Source: Clostridium sp. (GTDB taxonomy: Bacteria > Bacillota > Clostridia > Clostridiales > Clostridiaceae). Taken from it: a DNA stretch of 38,266 nucleotides. Positions within the stretch are counted from its first letter, which is position 1. Every line of letters begins with the position of its first letter. This document shows, piece after piece, positions 33,553 through 38,266 of the stretch. Location of the stretch: contig JARIDB010000059.1 in the NCBI GenBank assembly GCA_029257045.1, forward strand, positions 1 through 38,266, in the 5' to 3' direction. The notes under the pieces are model-generated. The model did no database searches. It worked only from the letters and a program-made list of their open reading frames with translations, and was not told the DNA's origin. Position numbers and translations under genes: made by a program.

Positions 33553-35061
33553 ATGAAAGTAGGATTTGATCATAAAAAGTATATAGAAGAACAATCTAAG
33601 TATATTTTAGAAAGAGTTAATAACTATGATAAACTTTATTTGGAATTCGGTGGAAAGCTTATGTATGATTTACATGCTAAAAGAGTATTACCGGGTTTTG
33701 ATGAAAATGCTAAAATTAAATTATTGTATGAGCTTAGAGAAAATGTAGAAGTTGTAATTTGTGTTTATGCTGGGGATATTGAAAGAAATAAGATCAGAGG
33801 AGACTTTGGTACTACTTATGACTTAGAAGTATTTAGATTAATAGATGATTTAAGATCTAATAATTTAGATGTAAATAGTGTAGTTATAACAAGATATAAT
33901 TCTCAGCCATCTACAAAGGTTTTTATAAATAAATTAGAACGTAGAGGAATTAAAGTATATAAACATAAAGAAACTAAAGGTTATCCAACAGATGTTGATA
34001 CCATAGTTAGCGATGAAGGTTATGGTAAAAATCCTTACATAGAAACAACTAAATCTATTGTAGTTGTAACTGGACCAGGACCAGGTAGTGGTAAGCTTGC
34101 AACTTGTTTAAGTCAATTATATCATGAATATAAATTAGGAAATGTAGCTGGATATTCTAAATTTGAAACATTCCCTGTATGGAATGTACCTTTAAAGCAT
34201 CCTTTAAATATTGCTTATGAAGCAGCTACAGTAGATTTGAAAGATGTTAATATGATAGATTCCTTTCATTTTGATGCTTATAATAAAGTAGCGGTAAATT
34301 ATAATAGGGATATAGAAAGTTTTCCATTACTAAAGAGGATAATAGAAAAGATTACTAAAGAAGAATCTACATATAAATCTCCAACAGATATGGGTGTTAA
34401 TAGAGTTGGTTTTGGAATAGTTGATGATGAAGTAGTAAAAGAAGCCTCAAGACAAGAAATTATAAGAAGATACTTTAAGACTGTATGTGAATATAAAAAG
34501 GGATATGTAAATAAAGATATTTCAGATAGATCAAAACTTATAATGGAAGAATTAAATTTAAAAGAAACAGATAGAAAAGTAGTTATTCCAGCAAGGGAAT
34601 TAGCTAATGAATATAAAAAAATTAGAGGTAAAAATGAACCTTATCCAATAGTAGCTTTAGAGGTTGAAGATGGAAAGATAATAACAGGTAAATCTTCAGA
34701 AATAATGGATTGTACAGCTGCGGTTTTATTAAACTCTATAAAGTATTTAGCAGAGATTTCAGACAATATGCATCTGCTATCTCCTGTTATATTAGAACCT
34801 ATTATAAATTTAAAATCAAAAACATTAGGTATAAGTCATACAGCATTAAATTGTGAAGAAATATTAATTGCTTTAAGTATATGTGCTGCCACAAATCCTA
34901 CAGCTCAAGTAGCTTTAGAAATGCTTCCTAAACTTAAAGGATCCCAAGCTCATTCTACTATAATAGTAGGAACAAATGATGAACAAACCTTTAGAAGATT
35001 AGGTATTGATATTACTTGCGATCCTGAATATCAAAGTGAAAAGCTATATTATAATAACTAA
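33553..35061 (+). CDS. DUF1846 domain-containing protein
   Basis: 502-aa protein of the DUF1846 family, full length. Signatures include [17 protein letters not shown] (about 5-21), [19 protein letters not shown] (about 32-50), the nucleotide-binding-like [23 protein letters not shown] (split, about 173-195) and [20 protein letters not shown] (about 211-230). The P-loop-like Gly-rich motif suggests nucleotide binding, but the reaction is not established. AAAGAGG lies upstream of the ATG. It appears monocistronic. Confidence 0.93.
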   Translation: MKVGFDHKKYIEEQSKYILERVNNYDKLYLEFGGKLMYDLHAKRVLPGFDENAKIKLLYELRENVEVVICVYAGDIERNKIRGDFGTTYDLEVFRLIDDLRSNNLDVNSVVITRYNSQPSTKVFINKLERRGIKVYKHKETKGYPTDVDTIVSDEGYGKNPYIETTKSIVVVTGPGPGSGKLATCLSQLYHEYKLGNVAGYSKFETFPVWNVPLKHPLNIAYEAATVDLKDVNMIDSFHFDAYNKVAVNYNRDIESFPLLKRIIEKITKEESTYKSPTDMGVNRVGFGIVDDEVVKEASRQEIIRRYFKTVCEYKKGYVNKDISDRSKLIMEELNLKETDRKVVIPARELANEYKKIRGKNEPYPIVALEVEDGKIITGKSSEIMDCTAAVLLNSIKYLAEISDNMHLLSPVILEPIINLKSKTLGISHTALNCEEILIALSICAATNPTAQVALEMLPKLKGSQAHSTIIVGTNDEQTFRRLGIDITCDPEYQSEKLYYNN

Positions 35062-35066
35062 TGTAG

Positions 35067-35104
35067 AAAGAACTATCTTTTATTTAATAAAGATAGTTCT
35101 TTAT
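35067..35104 (+). terminator. Terminator after the DUF1846 gene
   Basis: Perfect 14-bp stem (35067-35080 with 35089-35102), 8-nt loop, short T-tract. Confidence 0.82.
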
Positions 35105-35212
35105 TAAATAATAAAAAACTATAGAAAAAATAAAATATTATTATATAATAGTATTAATAAAAAAGTATAAACTTAATTTTAATAAACAAAAGTTAAACTA
35201 AGGAGGGGTTTT

Positions 35213-35941
35213 ATGAAGAATGTAGCTGCATTTTTTGATATTGATGGAACAATTTATAGAGAAGGTTTAATAACAGAGGTTTTTAAAAAAATAATAAAAT
35301 ATGAACTTATTGATGAAACCAAATGGTATAAAGATGTAAGACCTGCCTATGATAATTGGGATAAAAGACAAGGAGACTATGATACATATCTTTTAAAGAT
35401 GGTAGATATTTATATGGAGGCTATAAAAGGACTTAATAAATATCATATAGATCACATTGCAAAGAAGGTTATAGAGCAAAAAGGCGATAGAGTATATACT
35501 TATACAAGAGAGAAAATAAAATGGCATAAGGAACAAGGGCATATAGTTATTGCAATCTCTGGATCACCTATAGAATTAGTTAAAGAAATGTCTGGAAAGT
35601 ATAATATGGATGATTTTAGAGGAACTATATATAAATATGATAAGTATAACAATTATACTGGAGATGTAATTCCAATGTGGGATCATGAAAGTAAATTAAG
35701 ATCTATTAAAGAATTAGAAGAAAAATATAATATTGATTTAGAAAAAAGTTATGCTTATGGAGATACTTCAGGCGATATAACTATGTTTAAATCCGTAGGA
35801 AATCCTTTTGCAATTAACCCAACAAAGGAACTTTTAGAAAAAATATTGCAGAGTAAAGAGATTAAAGAGAAAATTAAAATTATAGTAGAAAGAAAAGATG
35901 TAACTTATAATATGGATATTAATTCACTTAACATCTTATAA
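35213..35941 (+). CDS. HAD-IB family phosphatase (SerB-like)
   Basis: 242-aa cytosolic HAD hydrolase of subfamily IB. Motif I is FFDIDGT with nucleophile Asp9 and Asp11; motif II is AISGSP (about 115-120); motif III lysine is in HESKLRSI (about 159-166); motif IV is YGDTSGDITMF (about 182-192). The substrate is unknown; phosphoserine or a phospholipid/sugar phosphate intermediate are typical of the group. TAAGGAGGGG precedes the ATG. Flanked by terminators, so it is its own unit. Confidence 0.9.
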   Translation: MKNVAAFFDIDGTIYREGLITEVFKKIIKYELIDETKWYKDVRPAYDNWDKRQGDYDTYLLKMVDIYMEAIKGLNKYHIDHIAKKVIEQKGDRVYTYTREKIKWHKEQGHIVIAISGSPIELVKEMSGKYNMDDFRGTIYKYDKYNNYTGDVIPMWDHESKLRSIKELEEKYNIDLEKSYAYGDTSGDITMFKSVGNPFAINPTKELLEKILQSKEIKEKIKIIVERKDVTYNMDINSLNIL

Positions 35942-35958
35942 AAGAATAACAATAGACA

Positions 35959-36003
35959 AGGTAACCCAATAATTATATAATAGTTAGGGTTACCTATTTA
36001 TTT
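35959..36003 (+). terminator. Terminator after the HAD gene
   Basis: 9-bp stem AGGTAACCC/GGGTTACCT (35959-35967 with 35987-35995), 19-nt loop, TATTTATTTAT tail. Confidence 0.75.
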
Positions 36004-36019
36004 ATACAAGGAGATAAAG

Positions 36020-36529
36020 ATGTTAGAAATAAACAATAAAGTAATAGAAGAGAAAATTAGACAATTAAAGAAGGCAATAGAGATTGTAGGGGGAAAAGAG
36101 TATTTAGAAACATTTAAGGATAATAATGAAATTGCCAAAGTAATATTACAAATATCATTACAAGAAAAGGATAAAGGCTTTGTTATAAATAATAAGATTT
36201 TTGAAATAAAAGAACTTCAAAAAATAAAGCTAAATTATGAAAAAAATTATATAAAAAATAAAAAGATATACTTAGAAAAAATTAAGTATAAAATTATTAA
36301 ATATAATACTTTTCTAGAATCTTTAATTAGAAAATATAAAAAAAGCCAAGGAATTGAAGAATATAGAAAAATAAAAGAAGAAATAGAAATTAGATATAAA
36401 AAAGATATAAACAATTTTCTTTTATATGAAATTGAAAATTATAAATATGAAGATGAATTATATTATGGAGAATATTTACAATCTAAAAAAGAAGATTTTA
36501 TAAATTCCATATTAAGTTTAATATTATAA
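36020..36529 (+). CDS. Lys-rich coiled-coil hypothetical protein
   Basis: 169-aa protein not recognised. It is highly charged with many Lys, Glu, Tyr and Ile residues and is predicted to be nearly all helical, with coiled-coil-like heptads at about 62-130. There is no signal peptide, transmembrane helix or cysteine motif. AAGGAGATAAAG precedes the ATG and a terminator follows the stop, which supports a real gene. Confidence 0.6.
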   Translation: MLEINNKVIEEKIRQLKKAIEIVGGKEYLETFKDNNEIAKVILQISLQEKDKGFVINNKIFEIKELQKIKLNYEKNYIKNKKIYLEKIKYKIIKYNTFLESLIRKYKKSQGIEEYRKIKEEIEIRYKKDINNFLLYEIENYKYEDELYYGEYLQSKKEDFINSILSLIL

Positions 36530-36555
36530 AATACCTTTATTAAGGTATTTTTTTA
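36528..36555 (+). terminator. Terminator after the Lys-rich hypothetical
   Basis: 10-bp stem (36528-36537 with 36542-36551), TATT loop, T-run. Confidence 0.88.
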
Positions 36556-36592
36556 TTTTTATAATATACAAGTTCAAAATATAAAATAATAA

Positions 36593-36644
36593 TAGAAAAC
36601 AGTAGCTAAAATTAAATTTATAAATATTTACCTACTGTTTTCTA
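36593..36644 (-). terminator. Terminator of ilvA
   Basis: Perfect 13-bp stem (36593-36605 with 36632-36644) with a 26-nt loop, followed on the minus strand by a T-rich stretch. It lies 38 nt past the ilvA stop. Confidence 0.65.
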
Positions 36645-36681
36645 TATAAATACATAAGAATTAACTATTTAGGATATATAA

Positions 36682-37881
36682 TTAATACATTTTTACTATA
36701 TTATAACCATTTTCAAATAAAGAATTTTTTATTAACTCTATATGCTCAAGCCCATTAGTTTCTACTGTTACTTCAAGCAAAACATTTTTAAGTCTATTAG
36801 AAGCTTTATAATGATTATGCTCTAATTTAACTACATTTGCCTTTAAGTCAGTAAATAATTTGGTGATTAAATTTAATTGACCTGGAGAGTCAGGGAGCTC
36901 TACAGAGAAGCAGAAAAGTCTTCCGTTTTCTACCAATCCATCATTTATTAAAGAAGATATTGTTAAAATATCAATATTTCCACCACTAATTATAGGAACA
37001 ACAGTTTTATCTTTAATATTTAGTTTCTTTAAAGCTGCTAATGAAGCTGCACCTGAAGCTTCTACCATTAGTTTGTGTTTTTCACATAAAATAAGAAAGG
37101 CATCAGAAATCTCCTTATCTGTAACAGTTATAATATCATCTACGTAGTCTTTAATTATACCATAGGTTATATTACCAGGAGTCTTAACTGCAATACCATC
37201 TGCAATGGTACTAACATTTAAAATTGAATTAAGAGTACCACATTTAAAGCTAAGCTCCATAGCATTAGCACCTTCAGCCTGTACACCTATTATTTTTATA
37301 TTAGGATTAATATTTTTTGCTGCTAAGGAAATTCCACTTATTAATCCACCTCCGCCTATAGGACAAACTATATAATCCACTTCCTTTAAATCCTCAAATA
37401 TTTCTAAAGCTATAGTACCTTGACCATATATTATATTAATATCATCAAAGGGATGGATAAATACAGAACCTTCTTCTAATTCAATTTCTTTAGCATGTAA
37501 ATAGGCATCGTCATAACAAGAACCATGTAAGACAACTTTTCCACCATAGTTTTTTGTGGATTTAACTTTTAAATAAGGGGTTGTATTAGGCATAACTATA
37601 GTAGATTTAACTCCTAAAATATTAGAAGCATAAGCAACACCTTGGGCATGGTTACCAGCAGAAGAACAAACAACACCTTTAGCTTTTTCTTCAGCAGTTA
37701 AACTTTTGATTTTATTAAAGGCTCCTCTTATTTTATATGCACCTGTGACCTGAAGATTTTCACACTTCATGTAAACCTTTGCACCGGTGAGATCGGAAAA
37801 TAAATGGCTATACATCAAAGGAGTCTTATTTATTACTTCTTTAATGTTTTCTCTTGCAGTAATTATTTTTTTAAAATGCAT
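36682..37881 (-). CDS. ilvA: Threonine ammonia-lyase (threonine dehydratase)
   Basis: 399-aa PLP enzyme that converts threonine to 2-oxobutanoate and ammonia. Lys50 in TGAYKIRGAF is the PLP-binding lysine, SSAGNHAQGVA (about 73-83) the substrate loop, and GGGGLISG (176-183) the phosphate-binding loop. A C-terminal ACT-like domain (about 325-399, starting FCFSVELPDSPGQL) is present, as in the single-ACT catabolic/short form. I start at ATG 37881 behind GAGGTGAT; a longer frame to 37908 includes that site. No isoleucine-pathway genes are adjacent. A large dyad covers its promoter. Confidence 0.93.
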   Translation of the reverse strand: MHFKKIITARENIKEVINKTPLMYSHLFSDLTGAKVYMKCENLQVTGAYKIRGAFNKIKSLTAEEKAKGVVCSSAGNHAQGVAYASNILGVKSTIVMPNTTPYLKVKSTKNYGGKVVLHGSCYDDAYLHAKEIELEEGSVFIHPFDDINIIYGQGTIALEIFEDLKEVDYIVCPIGGGGLISGISLAAKNINPNIKIIGVQAEGANAMELSFKCGTLNSILNVSTIADGIAVKTPGNITYGIIKDYVDDIITVTDKEISDAFLILCEKHKLMVEASGAASLAALKKLNIKDKTVVPIISGGNIDILTISSLINDGLVENGRLFCFSVELPDSPGQLNLITKLFTDLKANVVKLEHNHYKASNRLKNVLLEVTVETNGLEHIELIKNSLFENGYNIVKMY

Positions 37882-37911
37882 AATTATCACCTCTGTAATA
37901 GATTTCAATAC

Positions 37912-37954
37912 AAAAGTAATTATATCACGACTTGTCCATTATGTAATTACTTTT
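37912..37954 (-). promoter_or_regulatory. ilvA promoter inside a perfect 11-bp inverted repeat
   Basis: Arms AAAAGTAATTA (37912-37922) and TAATTACTTTT (37944-37954) with 21 nt between. On the minus strand an extended -10 TGATATAAT (37927-37919) sits in one arm side and a -35-like ATTACA (37947-37942) in the other, 17 nt apart. The symmetry suggests an operator for a dimeric regulator controlling ilvA. Confidence 0.55.
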
Positions 37955-38089
37955 TATTAGATATATAAATATAAGTTATGCTTATACAAATAATAATCAG
38001 GTTTATTATTAATAGAAACATAGATATTGATTTAAAATTAATACTAGAGTACTATAATAATGGTTAAAAAAAGATATGGAGTGATGTAA

Positions 38090-38266
38090 ATGGAAGAGAG
38101 ATTACAAAAATTTATGGCAAGTTGTGGTATTGCTTCAAGAAGAAAATGTGAAGAATTAATTTTAGATGGCAAAGTTAAAGTTAATAATGTTTTAGTAAAG
38201 GAACTTGGAGTTAAGGTAGATCCTAAAAAAGATAAAGTTACTTATTTAGATAAAGAAATACATAAA
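38090..38266 (+). CDS. rluB: Pseudouridine synthase RluB-type (3' partial)
   Basis: 59 codons visible, cut by the right edge. The frame begins EERLQKFMASCGIASRRKCE (residues 2-21), then an S4 RNA-binding domain continuing to residue 59, with GKVKVNNVLVKELGVKVDP typical of 23S rRNA/16S rRNA pseudouridine synthases of the RluB/RsuA group. The catalytic domain is outside. GGAGTGATG lies just before the ATG. RluB rather than RsuA is the usual clostridial assignment, but the visible part cannot separate them. Confidence 0.85.
   Translation, partial: MEERLQKFMASCGIASRRKCEELILDGKVKVNNVLVKELGVKVDPKKDKVTYLDKEIHK

Noticed and set aside
37882..38089. T-box or other amino-acid riboswitch upstream of ilvA
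   Set aside because: The ilvA leader on the minus strand is only about 30-40 nt from the apparent -10 to the start codon, too short for a T-box; no conserved T-box sequence was seen.
1..38266. CRISPR array, tRNA/rRNA genes, insertion sequences
   Set aside because: No regularly spaced repeats, no clover-leaf or rRNA segments and no transposase were seen. The only inter-gene repeat noted is the two-copy hairpin element.

Overview
The window is a very AT-rich, tightly packed chromosomal segment of an endospore-forming low-GC Firmicute, most likely Clostridium sensu stricto. Support comes from the spoIIIA operon, spoIVB, spo0A, spoIIM, dacF and ytfJ, from strong GGAGG ribosome binding sites, from frequent TTG starts, and from gene order that follows the Bacillus/Clostridium core. 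I saw no rRNA, tRNA, CRISPR array, prophage or insertion sequence.

Positions 1-4672 hold spoIIIAA (5' cut off by the window edge) to spoIIIAH, the mother-cell half of the feeding-tube complex. Positions 4677-11518 hold a housekeeping run: Asp23-family yqhY, nusB, folD, xseA, xseB, ispA, dxs, tlyA. After a structured intergenic region come nadK, argR and recN, then spoIVB and spo0A. Positions 17393-23585 hold a NUDIX hydrolase, spoIIM, a xerD-like gene, deoB, pdp and dacF, the order of the B. subtilis nudF-spoIIM-ripX-drm-pdp-dacF region. scpA and scpB follow, facing ytfI-ytfJ on the minus strand, then a second D,D-carboxypeptidase.

From about 27.3 kb the content turns accessory. There is a two-gene flavin/iron-sulfur redox operon, three unrecognised ORFs, a PadR regulator divergent from a Cys/Gly-rich 62-residue peptide, a zinc-ribbon protein, a DUF6414-like protein, a DUF1846 protein, a HAD phosphatase, a Lys-rich hypothetical, ilvA (minus strand) and the start of rluB.

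The observations most worth following are these. (1) The tyrosine recombinase at the ripX/xerD position has lost four of the six usual active-site residues and sits behind a good sigma-H-like promoter containing a Spo0A box. (2) An approximately 80-nt hairpin element is present twice, in opposite orientations, about 6.4 kb apart. Each copy has a conserved TATAAT in front and a T-tract behind, which suggests a small RNA family or a small palindromic mobile repeat. (3) A Cys/Gly-rich micro-protein is paired with a PadR regulator. (4) A redox operon joins a PyrK-like electron-transfer protein to a GidA-like flavoprotein. (5) A large perfect dyad spans the ilvA promoter. All calls come from reading the sequence and from family knowledge; no database search was run.
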